From NCBI GenBank assembly GCA_963971225.1, contig OZ020267.1:69004718-69068717 (forward strand): 64,000 nucleotides of DNA. The letters are read 5' to 3'. This document shows, one piece after another, positions 1-11,909 of the stretch. How positions within the stretch are numbered: the first letter of the stretch is position 1; every line of letters starts with the position of its first letter. The notes under the pieces are model-generated. The model saw only the letters and a list, made by a program, of their open reading frames with translations, was not told the DNA's origin and did not search any database. A program made the translations under genes and the position numbers. The stretch comes from Melieria omissa. Its lineage: Eukaryota; Arthropoda; Insecta; Diptera; Ulidiidae.

Positions 1-630
1 ATGAATTACTTAATGTAGCGAAATTCCCAAACGTTGCGCAAACGCAACGCTCAGGGCTTAATGTGTTAAATAAAAACCAAAGAATTGGATTGGGAGAAGA
101 AAACATGCAGCAAAATAGGGAATCAAAAACGGAACTATGCAAAGAAAAGAGGAGAGATGAGTTGGGGGAAAAATAAAAATAAGGCCATGGAAAATATGAG
201 ATTGTTGAGGAATTTTAATGGAAAAATATCACTGATAGCTATCAGCAAAAGAATAAAATGAAAGCAATAAAGAAAAAACGTATAAAAATATAATGAATGA
301 ATGAAACAGAAAATGTAGCAATTTACTACTAAACATGCAAATAAATTAAAAATTGCTACGATTATTTAAATAGTTGAGCAACATTTTTACAACTTCTAAC
401 AACTTGGCAGAATATGAGTGAGCAAACAAACGCAAACATTACTTATAGACAAAAATGTTTTTATTTATTTGCACATGTTGTTGTTGTTGCTTGACTTAAG
501 AATGACAAAAACAAAGAGCAAATCTGCCATGTTTCAAAGGAATGTTAATAAAAATTAATTTAAATAAATGCAAGCAATAAATTCACATTAACAAATACAA
601 TGACACAATGGCAGCGACTTAAACATGCCA

Positions 631-670
631 CATATACATACATACATACATACATACATACACACATACA
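631..670. repeat. (CATA)n microsatellite
   Basis: A run of CATA units that becomes CACA at its right end, as seen directly. No function is inferred. Confidence 0.9.
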
Positions 671-1184
671 GCAATAACAATACATTTCAGGTGGACAAAC
701 GCTGAACAATCGGCGGATGTCTGGAGGCAACAAGCAACAACACCGCCAATGGCAACAACAATGCCAGAGATCACGACGAGAGCGTGCGAGAAGAGAAACG
801 GAAACGACAAACGGCAACAATGCAAACTATGTATTTATTGCTGTTGTTGTGCAAATTGAACGTGACACACCAAAATGTGTGTGTTTGTGTGTGTGGCAAC
901 AATTGCAAATAGAAATACAAATACAGACCAGAAGCGATATTCAGAAAGTAAATAACAAGATTTAACTTCCTGCATACGCAGACGCAGCGTCAGTCCGATA
1001 TGGTGGCGCACTGACAGCAAGGCCGCGGGCAGGTGACTGAACTACGATGTATGCATAACAACAACAACAAGAACAAAAACAACCCAGCAAGTATTACCAG
1101 CACGCTTAACGAACAAACTTAATGATAATTGACACAATAAACGACATGTTGATCCGGTGCCAAATGAATGGACAGACGAATGGA

Positions 1185-1221
1185 CACACACCCACACACA
1201 TACACACACCCACACACACAC
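1185..1221. repeat. (CA)n microsatellite, interrupted
   Basis: CA dinucleotides broken by CCC and a TACA. It lies just upstream of the ATG at 1232 and is translated as a Thr-His run in an overlapping open frame, which is a composition artefact. Confidence 0.9.
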
Positions 1222-1231
1222 AGCTGTAAAT

Positions 1232-1295
1232 ATGCACGAACGTGTTGCATTAACTGAAATGACTTGTGATATCGAGGACAGCGACAGAGAAGACG
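1232..1295 (+). CDS. Weak candidate first coding exon
   Basis: An ATG at 1232 with A at -3 opens 21 codons and stops at a perfect consensus donor, G|GTAAGT, with GT at 1296-1297. The peptide starts MHERVAL and ends in an acidic stretch (DIEDSDRED). Its composition differs from the simple-sequence readout around it. The exon would end in phase 1. I do not recognise the peptide and see no partner exon, so chance is the leading alternative. Were it real, the window would be mostly the first intron of a plus-strand gene. Confidence 0.15.
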
Positions 1296-1435
1296 GTAAG
1301 TTTGTGCGGCCAGCAGCTGCGTTAATGAAAAGCGCAATGAAAGTTTTAAAATTGCGCATGTCGGCCACATTGCGTCGGCTTTTCTTTCCTTTGTTGTTGT
1401 CAGCCAACAAAGTGTTCACGAAGAATTTATATTGA

Positions 1436-2200
1436 GTGAGATGCGCGCAACTGGCAAGAAACGAGCAATTAATTTGCTGCCAGCGAAAAAGTTTCCAGTC
1501 AGCGACACAAGTTCAGTGACTCTGCAATACGTTGGTGATCTCATTATTTTTTTTAGCAACACTTTAAAACACTTTAAAAATTATTTAATATTTTAAAATG
1601 ATATTATTGCCAGTTTATCTGGATTTACTGAAAACAGTTATTAAAAATGTACATATATTTTTTTTGACACAATATTTATTAAAGCGAAAATGGCTGCCCT
1701 TTTTGTGGCTACAAATGGCAAAATGTTGTCGTTTCATGAAACAACACAAGGTGACCTTTGCCCGCAACCATACATTGAACTTTACTCTTTCAGCATAATA
1801 AACATAAAGCAACAATAATTATTTATTTATGGCCTTCGGCCAATCTACTGAAGCTTGGCAATGTTTTTGTGTTGGATTATTTTTTTGTTATTTTTGATAA
1901 TTTGCTGAGACTGAGACGATGTGGGTTATTTTTATGACAGCTGGCAAACGTAAATATGATCTATTAATTCGTTTCGTATGTATGGCAGTGTGGTCTGTTG
2001 CATACATAAGCAGCTTGAAATGTTGAATAAAGGACAATGATGCGTGAGCATTGATGTCCATTTGCATTGAAAGGGGAAATGTTCCAACGAGTATGTTATA
2101 TGAACATAAAATATAAGAAAGAAATCCATACTTTTGCAATAGATTAGGCAGATTTAGTAATCTGTAGCTTGCGTTGTATAAATGCCATCAAGTTATGCTA
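1436..2200. other. Gene-less AT-rich DNA
   Basis: No coding or repeat structure was recognised. Short open frames exist on both strands over 1598-2139, but they overlap each other and carry no domain. Confidence 0.55.
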
Positions 2201-2207
2201 GATGGCG

Positions 2208-2540
2208 TTGAAAAGATACAATTTTGTACTAAAAAAACTTTTCAGACAACTTTGTGATTGCTTAGCTCAGTTTTGTTTGAGCGCGCTTCAAAGATGTTAA
2301 AAAGATACGATTTTGTACTAAAAAAACTTTTCAGACAACTTTGTGATTGCTTCATTCAGTTCTGTTTAAACATTTAAGATGTTAAAAAGATACGATTTGG
2401 TACTAAAAAAACTTTTAAGGAAGCTTTATGATTGCTTCATTCAGTTCTGTTTAAACATTAAAGATGTTAAAAAGATACGATTTTGTACTAAAAAAACTTT
2501 CAGGTAGCTTTATGATTGCTTGACAACCAGCAAGAGAAAA
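2208..2540. repeat. Tandem repeat, about 85-89 bp x 4
   Basis: The anchor AGATAC recurs at 2214, 2303, 2388 and 2473 (steps 89, 85, 85). Each unit carries a run like TTTTGTACTAAAAAAACTTT, then a GATTGCTT segment and a TTCTGTTTAAACATT segment. The first copy is the most diverged. The array ends just before the dead mariner at 2755. Confidence 0.85.
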
Positions 2541-2754
2541 TTCACCATAATTTAAAGTTTTTCTTTGAAAGAGGCGAGTCGGGTGGCTGAAAATTTAAAT
2601 AGTGTTTATGATTCTAATACTGTCAGTCAATCATATGCAATTCTGTTTGGCCAATTCTGTTTCGGTAATTTTTATGTCGAAAAAGCTTTATGCTCTGTAA
2701 GGCCAATTGTCAAAAATGTCAATAACATAATAAAAATAAAATGAAATAATAAAA

Positions 2755-3349
2755 ATGGATGAGTCTTACTTTAATGCAATCACTGTTTCTATTGACTGTT
2801 CCAATTGGTTCGTTTTAGAACTACTTGAATAAGACCGACGCAAACGTTGGTCAAGCCATGATTGACGGTCAAAAAGGTTTTGTTGTGTATTCTTAGAGTT
2901 TGGCAGGGAATCATCTAGTATGAGCTGCTCTTCTAAGGCCAAAGTCTTAAATCAAACCTTTCGTGTGTACAATTGGAACTCCCGAAGGACAAAATTTCCC
3001 ATAAGCAGCCTGTTTTGACCAATAGGTGAGTAATTGTATTTAATCGAGACGTCTTCAGACCACATACATCGATAAGGACTCGCCAGAAGCTCAGAGCGCT
3101 TGGTTGAGAGGTTTGTTTTTATGTATCCACCTTAGAAGTAGTTCCGACCTGACATCAAATGATTACCACCGGTTTCACTCTATGCAAAATGATTTTGCTG
3201 ATGAAAAATTGGCCTCAAGAAAAGCTCATATTTGTTGGGATACTACTTTAGCTGGACTACAATACTTACAAAAAACTCAACATCGGAAGTGCTCCAATAT
3301 CTCGAAAAACGTTTACTTAGTCAAGAAGTGGTTACTAGATGGACTATAG
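2755..3349 (+). pseudogene. Dead mariner-type transposase
   Basis: This is the decayed 3' part of a mariner DNA-transposon transposase. The telling segment is 3119-3220, which reads SSDLTSNDYHRFHSMQNDFA. It matches the mariner C-terminal block YSPDLAPSDYHLFRSMQN, in which the third catalytic aspartate sits. Upstream, 2758-2770 reads DESYF, close to the DESY block of mariner transposases. The frame is broken between these by several stops and shifts, so no protein can be made. No terminal inverted repeats were found, and the right side runs directly into the (TAGAC)n array. Mariner assignment is fairly safe; the subfamily is not determined. Confidence 0.75.
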
Positions 3350-3419
3350 ACTAGACTAGACTCGATAAGAATACTCTAGACTAGAGTACAATTCGTTTCC
3401 AGTCATAAATCTAACAATC

Positions 3420-3904
3420 AGGACTATAGACTATAGACTATAGAATAGACTAGACTAGACTAGACTAGACTAGACTAGGAAAGACTAGACTAGACTTGAC
3501 TAGACTAGACTAGATTAGACTAGACTAGACTAGACTAGACTAGACTAGACTAGACTAGACTAGACTAGACTAGACTAGACTAGACTAGACTAGACTAGAC
3601 TAGACTAGACTAGACTAGACTAGACTAGACTAGACTAGACTAGACTAGACTAGACTAGACTAGACTAGACTAGACTAGACTAGACTAGACTAGACTAGAC
3701 TAGACTAGACTAGACTAGACTAGACTAGACTAGACTAGACTAGACTAGACTAGACTAGACTAGACTAGACTAGACTAGACTAGACTAGACTAGACTAGAC
3801 TAGACTAGACTAGACTAGACTAGACTAGACTAGACTAGACTAGACTAGACTAGACTAGACTAGACTAGACTAGACTAGACTAGACTAGACTAGACTAGAC
3901 TAGA
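3420..3904. repeat. (TAGAC)n pentamer array
   Basis: About 460 bp of TAGAC units, nearly perfect from about 3495. A few variants (TTGAC, TTAGAC, GGAAAGAC) occur at the left edge, and there are degenerate ACTATAGA runs before it. The pattern fits slippage growth outward from a degenerate seed. Confidence 0.97.
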
Positions 3905-5744
3905 ACACACTATAGTAAATTCTAACGACTTTTACAACTTACAAAAGTACAAAACTTTTCCAGTTCTAATCCTAGCAATCAAGAAACTTCCTCGATATAT
4001 CTTCCAACCCAATCTATATCGTCAATTCGAAATCAAATCAACTTTGGTTTCATTGGGTTTGTAATTTGTATTCTTATACAAAAAGCTTCCTTAATACTTT
4101 AAATACATTTTTAAATAATTTATAATTTTTCTTAATTAGTTGTTAATTGAAATTTATAGTCCAAAAGTTGCATCTCATACAAATGTGCCTTCATATGTCC
4201 TTGCAGTCAATTTCAACTTTACTAGCAGCTGAGCTTTTGAGCAAACAAATTGACTGAAAGCATTTGGTCGTCCATGAAGAGAACATTTCATGACATTTGG
4301 TAAAATTAAGCAGCACTTTGCGATATAATTAATGCGATATCAAACAGAGACTGCTGTGTTGCAGTCTATTAAATGGCAATAAAATTGTACGACATTTTTA
4401 TGGCAGAGCATTAAAATTTAGTTGAAAGCTATTAAAATGCAATTAAGATGAATTAAATGCCCACAAAAGCCCAACGTATTTTCTGTTTGTTTGATTTTCT
4501 GCAGCCATTTGAAATTTATTTTATTTCTATTTCCCATAAATGTTGCGAATATTTGACAATCAAATTGTCATTTACCAATTCAAAACAGCCAAATATCCGT
4601 TGCCATACAACTGTCGTGGTTATTTTACGATTAAACTCGCCTTCAAGCATTTCGCTGCATTTCACAAATTCTGGCACCTCCTCTTGTCCGCAACAAGAGC
4701 CAACACTTTTGTGCTTTTCTTCCGGCACTTGCAGCCCCTCCCAGGCAACTGTTGGCAACATTGTCCGGTGCACAATTCATATTTCGCCATACAGCGCGTT
4801 GCTGCCATTCCCAACTCGAGCACATTGTAATCGCTTCGATTTTCTGCTCTTCCTGCCGCCTGGCTTCGTTTCTTGCCGTTTCATTTTCTCGCCGTTCGAT
4901 ACATATTCTTGGCTTGGCCAAGCGTTCAGCCTTTGTGCGCACTAATCCAATATGGAAATATCTGCTGGAGCGTTCTGCTGGCTGCGCTGCGCCTCTACTG
5001 CGAAATAGCGGCAAAAATATGTGTAAGAATGGGCTGTGGCCGATAAAAATCATTTTCAGCGCCTTTGTGCGGCGAATTATGAACGGGCCGGCGCGGACTT
5101 GCAGTGCGGCAAAGAAGGCAACGTCGGGCTCATTCAGGCGATTTACAATTTTGCGATTTACGATAATAGGGAATGCACAAATCACACCGTATTGCACATT
5201 GGCAACACTTACAGGCAATAAACTGCACTTTTGAATTTCAAATAACGATGCGGCGACGCTACGGGCTGCAATGACCACTGGACTCAAGTCGAGTGGAATC
5301 TGGCGAAGGCGTAAGCGAATTGGTGGAAAAGCGAAGGGACTACAATTGTAGCAAAGCTGATTGGATTATGGACGATTCCATATATTAAGTCGGGGCGAAA
5401 AACTTCAACTTCAACACTTTTTGGTGTGGCGTAATTTAATGTTTGACAAGTGTGTTGGAGTGAACGTAGTTTAGTGGTTACCGAATTGGATGATGAGAAA
5501 AATATGGTAGAAAGACTTTGGCTGAGGCAGTCAGCAATGCATTGGAGGATGAGAATGAGGGTCATGGTTTCGAATATCTACTCATTTGAAATCAAGTAGA
5601 GTAGAAAACTGTAGACTAAACTAGGAACAATATTTTTTTTCTTGGTGGGAAATGATGAAAGTTTTGAGAGTACAAAAATTATAAATTCCACTCGGAAGTT
5701 AAAGTCAACAGTAGAAAATGGAAGGTTTGGGTGGAACTTCGGCT
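3905..5744. other. Gene-less DNA with higher-GC patch
   Basis: A patch of higher GC at about 4640-5290 has long open frames on both strands (a 160-codon plus frame and a 214-codon minus frame that overlap). Neither contains a recognised domain, and mutual overlap is what chance gives in stop-poor DNA. The rest is AT-rich with nothing recognised. Confidence 0.5.
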
Positions 5745-7050
5745 AGATTAGATTAGATTAGATTCGATTAGATTCAATTAGATTCGATTAGATTCAATTA
5801 GATTCAATTAGATTAGATTAGATTAGATTAGATTAGATTAGATTAGATTAGATTAGATTCGATTAGATTCGATTCGATTAGATTAGATTAGATTAGATTA
5901 GATTAGATTAGATTAGATTAGATTAGATTAGATTAGATTAGATTAGATTAGATTAGATTAGATTAGATTAGATTAGATTAGATTAGATTAGATTAGATTA
6001 GATTCGATTAGATTCGATTAGATTCGATTAGATTCGATTAGATTCGATTAGATTCGATTAGATTCGATTAGATTCGATTAGATTCGATTAGATTCGATTA
6101 GATTCGATTAGATTCGATTAGATTCGATTAGATTCGATTAGATTCGATTAGATTCGATTAGATTCGATTAGATTCGATTAGATTCGATTAGATTCGATTA
6201 GATTCGATTAGATTCGATTAGATTCGATTAGATTAGATTAGATTAGATTCGATTAGATTCGATTAGATTCGATTAGATTCGATTAGATTCGATTAGATTC
6301 GATTAGATTCGATTAGATTCGATTAGATTCGATTAGATTCGATTAGATTCGATTAGATTCGATTAGATTCGATTAGATTCGATTAGATTCGATTAGATTC
6401 GATTAGATTCGATTAGATTCGATTAGATTCGATTAGATTCGATTAGATTCGATTAGATTCGATTAGATTCGATTAGATTCGATTAGATTCGATTAGATTC
6501 GATTAGATTCGATTAGATTCGATTAGATTCGATTAGATTCGATTAGATTCGATTAGATTCGATTAGATTCGATTAGATTCGATTAGATTCGATTAGATTC
6601 GATTAGATTCGATTAGATTCGATTAGATTAGATTAGATTAGATTAGATTAGATTAGATTAGATTAGATTAGATTAGATTAGATTAGATTAGATTAGATTA
6701 GATTAGATTAGATTAGATTAGATTAGATTAGATTAGATTAGATTAGATTAGATTAGATTAGATTAGATTAGATTAGATTAGATTAGATTAGATTAGATTA
6801 GATTAGATTAGATTAGATTAGATTAGATTAGATTAGATTAGATTAGATTAGATTAGATTAGATTAGATTAGATTAGATTAGATTAGATTAGATTAGATTA
6901 GATTAGATTAGATTAGATTAGATTAGATTAGATTAGATTAGATTAGATTAGATTAGATTAGATTAGATTAGATTAGATTAGATTAGATTAGATTAGATTA
7001 GATTAGATTAGATTAGATTAGATTAGATTAGATTAGATTAGATTAGATTA
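5745..7050. repeat. GATTA/GATTC pentamer array, 1.3 kb
   Basis: About 261 pentamer units. The left part mixes GATTA, GATTC and CAATTA variants. Two blocks, 6001-6230 and about 6246-6625, alternate strictly as the 10-mer GATTCGATTA. The remainder (about 5880-6000 and 6626-7050) is pure GATTA. Only the GATTC-containing blocks carry a CpG. Confidence 0.97.
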
Positions 7051-9489
7051 CATTATTATTACATTAGACAAAATTCAATGCTGTTTTCAGGTACATTAAA
7101 ATTTGTAAGACTAAACTTTTCGACAGCTCTGTATTTAGTCTTGAAGACAACTTACAAAATGCTGCCATCCTCAAAGGAATAACTCCTTGCAGCTAGCAGT
7201 GTTTTATCCATGAATTTTAGTATTTACATTTCTCAGTTTTTGCTTTCTTATTTTCAGTTAAAATAACTGCCATAGTGTGCAATAAAGCGTTCAAAGAAGT
7301 GCCGAGAAAACGCCAAGAAAGCCCAACGGAAACGGAAATGTGTATTGCCAGCGTAGTGGCAGCAGTCGCTCAGGCGTTCAAGTGCACACACCATAAGTGT
7401 GAATAAATTTTCACAATTCTTTCGTGCCACAATTCGTTCTTTTGTACACTTTTTTGGCACAATTTTCATTATTTTGGCGCCTTGGCAAAAACGAATGAAA
7501 ACATTGTAATGCAAAGAAACGCAGTGATAAAAGTAAAGCTTCGCAAAGGCTGGAAGAAATAGCACATGTATGTATGGACATATGTATGTGCACATGTATG
7601 TGTGTGTGACCATGCATAGCGCTCTTTGCTTCAACATATTTGTTCTTTTCACTTTTGATTTTTTTGGCTATTTGCTTTGCTATTGCTTTGCTTGCAGGCA
7701 AAGTGCGACTGTGTTTGTGTGTGTGTTCGGGGCTCTGGTCGCATGGTCGGCCCCTTTGCGCACTTTGCATGGCCTATCGATTGTGTTTACGCTTATTTGC
7801 CACCAAAAAAATAAAAAAGCAACAGTAGAGCGGCACCAGCGCAAAATCAGCGCAGACAGCGAACGGGACACCGTGGCGTATACGTAACGATGCGGATATG
7901 AGAACTTTTGCTCGATTGAATTATGGATTTAAAATTGCACTTTTCCTTTGTGTGGTTTGGGCGCACCTGACATATGTGCGTGTGTGCGCCGACTGCTGCA
8001 AAATGTTGCAAAATTGTATTATTGCCTGCCGTCGCTTTGTGCGAATGTGTAAATTCTCTTAATGTGTCCTTTCCGCTACTTTGCACTGGCCGCTTTCTTG
8101 CGCCGCCACTTTGGGGCTGCCTTTGGTCTGTATGAGCCGCCGTATGAGCGGCCGTGCATGGGTTAAATTTGAATTTTTCGGTCGTTTTTGGGGCGAACAG
8201 TGCCTCAGCAAAAATGTGAAACTATTTGTGAGGGCAGCACTTGAATTATTTCCAGCTTCACTTGGCTTTTATTGCCTGCCTTTTGCGCTTCCTTTTCGAC
8301 TTGCTTCTTTTTTGTGTGCACAGTTTCTTTAATTTGTTTTTTGCGTTGGCTGTGAAGTGCATTTTGCCAGCGTAATGACGGACCGTAAGTGTGTCGATAT
8401 GTAAATCACATTTTGTCTGTAATTTTGGTTAAGGGCGATTCAAGCATTTTTGCTCGATGCTTTGATTAATTAAAAAATACACAGACACACGCACATGTGT
8501 GTTTGTGTGTGTGGGTGGTAAAGGGCCTTTTGAGACGAAATCGATTACATTTAACTTACTTAAAAGAAATTCTTTGCTGATTTGACTCAAAGCATATTTT
8601 GCAAAAAGCACTTTCTTTGAGTGGTTAAATATTTGTAAATATTTTGTTTTTGTTGTCCAATTCTCGAAATGGGTGGGATTAAAAAGTTATTTACTTTCTG
8701 CGAAATTTTCGCTGCACAACTTTCAAGGCACATTTGTTGTTTTTCCATGGATACAGCACATCTCACACATATGCTTTTATATATAACTAAATTCAATACA
8801 TAATGTATTAAATATGTACAGGAAAAGCAAATGAAGCAAAAAACAAAAAATCACCAAAACTCTCAAAACATGTGAGCACAAAAAAGAAACGCCCACGGCC
8901 AATTTAATCAATGAATTTGCTGCTGCTTTGCGCTTTTTAGCTGCTGCGTGCTTTGCCAACAAACAAACTCACGTCGAACATTCCCAAGTTGAAGTTTGCT
9001 CCTCATGGCAACAATATCAGGAAAGAAAAAAAAATAAATGCTCACCCTCCAAAAAAATTAAGCTACTAAAATAATCGAACAGCGAAAATTTCACTCCACG
9101 CTCTTGCGCCTTAAAATATGCTTAAAAAATATTTGCTTTAATGTTTTGGGACCCAAGATTGCCACAGGTGGTTGCCGCAAGTATTTTGCTGTGTTCCACG
9201 AAATATTCACATTAAAGGGATTACAGTGAATTTAACAAAGACGTGTCAAATTTTATGTTATACATTTTTTTTTCGCTTATTTGCGCCACGCGTTTCTTTC
9301 TAATCAGTGAATGGGCAAATTTAAACTTGTGGCTTTGGCGTTAAGGCGTTGCGTGGTGTGCAAAGTGTGGCACATTAAGGATTTTTGTTGGTTTTGTGGT
9401 TTTTAAATTAAATTCAGCGTGTTTAAAAAGAGAAAGAGAAGAAAGTAGAAGACAAAAGTCTTAGTGCGAAAACAGAGCAAAAAAGTTAC
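7051..9489. other. Gene-less DNA
   Basis: AT-rich with TG/CA stretches (7565-7610, 8480-8515). Open frames on both strands over 7254-8332 overlap and have no recognised domain. No RNA gene or element was recognised. Confidence 0.55.
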
Positions 9490-10110
9490 TAAATGATTTG
9501 ATTTGGTTGTTGTGACTATTTAATGATCCTAAGGCTAAACGCTTCGATGGAGGCGTAATTTTCTAGTTGTCAATGTCAGACACTGACACTTTATATGTGC
9601 AGCTGCCTTGTCCTCTAAGCATAACCTACAGTTAACTTTCTCTGCAAGGTCGAGCAGTGCCACAGCTCAATTAAATAAGAATCTTTCTAGTACTGTTAGA
9701 TTGAATATTAGGCTTCGGTATAGTGGAATGCATTTTAAAATAAGCCGAAACTCAGTGTTGACTTAGGTTCAGATTTGAAAAGTAAGGTTATGGTCGGCGG
9801 CAGATTCACCTCTTCTTTAAAGCCGGTCAAGATTGTCTACAATTGGTAGTTCCAATGCATCTTTTGTGGTCGAGGTCTTCTAATTCTTAATTAAATGTTC
9901 GACCCTCGAAAAGCTTTCTTGAATCTTATCTGATCGAAATTGTCTGCAGTTGGCAGTTCCTATAATAATTTTTGGTATCTCAGTGTTATCAAACCAGTGG
10001 CTAAAACTTCAACTGTCGAATTGTTAAATGGAATCTTCAGTTCAGGTCTCCGGACATTCGAAACTTTCATAAGTTAAACAGTGCTAGGTGTCTGCTTAAG
10101 TTTCCATCCT
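9490..10110. other. Unassigned DNA with a faint duplication
   Basis: Two similar segments, GATTGTCTACAATTGGTAG near 9830 and AATTGTCTGCAGTTGGCAG near 9940, lie about 107 bp apart. They may be a degenerate tandem repeat. No gene was recognised. Confidence 0.4.
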
Positions 10111-10113
10111 ATA

Positions 10114-10508
10114 GGTTAGGATGCGGTGGCTGCCTCTGTATGAGACACACTTAGGTCTCTTAACGGGCCCGCTGTGATACCACAGATTCCACCCGTTTGA
10201 AATGCGTATGCAACACTGTTCTTTTTCCAACATGTGATACAACACACATTTCGATCGGATGGGGAAAGGGAGGGGGGGACCTACAGTTTAACGCCGAATC
10301 AGAAAGGCGATTGGCAGTTTTTCGTTCACACTTGGAGGTTTTACCATTACCTGCCAAGAGCGCACTTGTTCGATTCTTGCAATTCTCATTCCCTTCATGT
10401 GGATAGCGATAGAAGTAGACGAGTTTTTCACCAGCCCGAGCGAGGAATCGAACATGGAGCCTTTGGAATGAGAAACCAGTGCACTACCCGCTGGACTATC
10501 GAGGCCGG
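10114..10508 (-). mobile_element. tRNA-derived SINE candidate
   Basis: Read on the minus strand, a tRNA-like head (10508 to about 10430) is followed by an unrelated body of about 300 bp and ends in CCTAACC at 10120-10114. The head has an A box (TAGTCCAGCGGG) and a B box (TGTTCGATTCC) at tRNA spacing. Its first bases, CCTCGATAGT, resemble dipteran tRNA-Asp as I remember it. The stems do not pair well, so it is not a working tRNA. A related body and 3' end occur at 52851-53035, which shows this is a repeat family. No target-site duplication was found. Alternatives are a tRNA pseudogene next to an unrelated repeat. Confidence 0.6.
10444..10498 (-). promoter_or_regulatory. Pol III type 2 internal promoter (A and B boxes)
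   Basis: A box at 10498-10487 (minus strand) fits TRGYNNARNNG. B box at 10454-10444 fits GGTTCGANTCC at 10 of 11 positions. The gap between boxes is 32 bp, the usual distance in tRNA genes. Confidence 0.65.
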
Positions 10509-10865
10509 CACTTATTGATGTAGCATTAACTGCTATTTACTTCGAATCTATGTTTTCATTTGAGAAGAAAAAGTGGCTTTCTTGTAGAGAAAATCGCATG
10601 GCAAGTAGTCATTTTAGCTGCCAATTGTTACAATCGTTATTTTTAAATTAGATTATCAATTAATATTTATGCCCATTTGTGCATAGCTACGCTCCAGATA
10701 TCTCTGATTTTTATTAAAATTCAATTAAATTTAAATATAACAATAATAAAAAAATGAGCATAGTTTAATGTTTGTGTTTTCAAGATATCAATGTCACCTT
10801 TCAGTTGATTTATAATAGAATTCAAAGTAATTGACACAAAGCTGTACTTATGCACAATTTTCTGT

Positions 10866-11640
10866 TTTTTTATTTTTTTTATTTATAGAGATGGAAAGCA
10901 TGGAAAGCCAAGACCCCGTCAGTGTGGGACTTTAACCGCACTAAAACCATCCCTTTCTCGTCCTTTGGCCCACCCGGTGCTATCGTCAGGTTTTTCGTCG
11001 GGAGGAGGGTTTAGCACTAAGCTCAATCGTCCGTTGTAGTTCATAATCGTCAACAGTTCTCGTACTACATACAATTACCTCCGGTTCCGCCACCTTTCTG
11101 CCACTCTAAGACTAGTAATAACACTGGCCGCCATGTTGCACGCTGCGTTCCACTTTTCTGGCGACGACGTCATTTGCGTCACCAAGTTCTCTGGTGTTGG
11201 CCACTCTCCGAAGGTGTCGGCCAAGCTCTCGCGCAGCGTGTCAAATCGTGGGCAGATAAAGAACACGTGTTAGGCATCTTCCTCCAGGTTTTCACAGGCC
11301 TCGCAGTAGGGAGAATTTTTTCGTTTAAACCGGTGCAGGTAAGCTCTAAAGCACCCGTGTCCACTCATAATTTGGGTCAGGTAGTAGTCGACCTCTCCTC
11401 CTGCCCTGCCGATCAACACTTTTATGTTGTGTATAAGGCGGTGTGTCTAACGCCCTGATTTGGCCGCGTCCCACCTACGCTGCCAACTTCGGAGGCTGCT
11501 CTGTCGCACCACATCTTTGTTGTCTTTCCGTTGCTGCTCTGCTGCGTGGGAATTTGCTCTTGTGCCAATATGTCAATTGGGTACATTCCCGCGATGTACT
11601 TGTCAATGAGATCTATTAGAAAATTTAGTGTCAATAGTTG
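10866..11640 (-). pseudogene. R1-type non-LTR retrotransposon, C-terminal and 3' part (copy A)
   Basis: The minus strand encodes the end of an R1-clade polyprotein. In order there is an AGMYPIDILAQE block, then DYYLTQIMSGHGCFRAYLHRF, then a zinc-knuckle-like CEAC ... HVFFIC, then a tail with PTPENLV and AACNMAA. The order Y-T-Q-GHG-F-YL followed by C-x2-C, H and C is typical of R1-type elements. A TAA stop interrupts the knuckle and the frame shifts elsewhere, so it is dead. The 3' end runs into an A-rich tail (10866-10888, T-rich on the plus strand). The reverse-transcriptase part of what may be the same copy lies at 12725-13430, with other DNA in between. Confidence 0.75.
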
Positions 11641-11905
11641 ACTTGGCGTCAAGCAATTGATAAACAAATTTGATGCAATCGGTCTGATATACTCTTCAAA
11701 CATTCTCATTCAGTGGACGAGTTCAGATGTTCTGAAGGCAATTTATTGCATGACATCTTGAAAAAAATTAATGCCAACAGTGACTTTTGATTAGTGTGTT
11801 GGTGTCAAACATTTGATAAACAAATTTTATGCGATTCACTTCAAACATTCTCATACATTGGACAAGCTCTAAAGGCGAATGATCGCATGACATCTTTCAG
11901 AAATT
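11625..11905. repeat. Direct duplication, about 130 bp x 2
   Basis: Two similar segments share TTGATAAACAAATTT, CAAACATTCTCAT and GCATGACATCTT in the same order, at about 11658-11757 and 11812-11897. They lie between the R1 C-terminal part and the Tc1 relic. They could be left-over element ends. Confidence 0.6.
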
Positions 11906-11909
11906 TATT

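Larger units (their letters stand above)
1..1230. other. Gene-less AT-rich DNA with microsatellites
   Basis: No protein-coding signal was recognised. The stretch is AT-rich with short TTG runs (about 480), a (CATA)n tract at 631-670, and a CA-rich tract at about 1185-1221 interrupted by CCC triplets. The short open frames over 560-1020 on both strands have no recognisable domain and follow the local base composition. Confidence 0.6.

Noticed and set aside
4643..5287. Overlapping 214-codon minus and 160-codon plus open frames
   Set aside because: They overlap on opposite strands, have no recognised domain, and the patch is only locally GC-richer.
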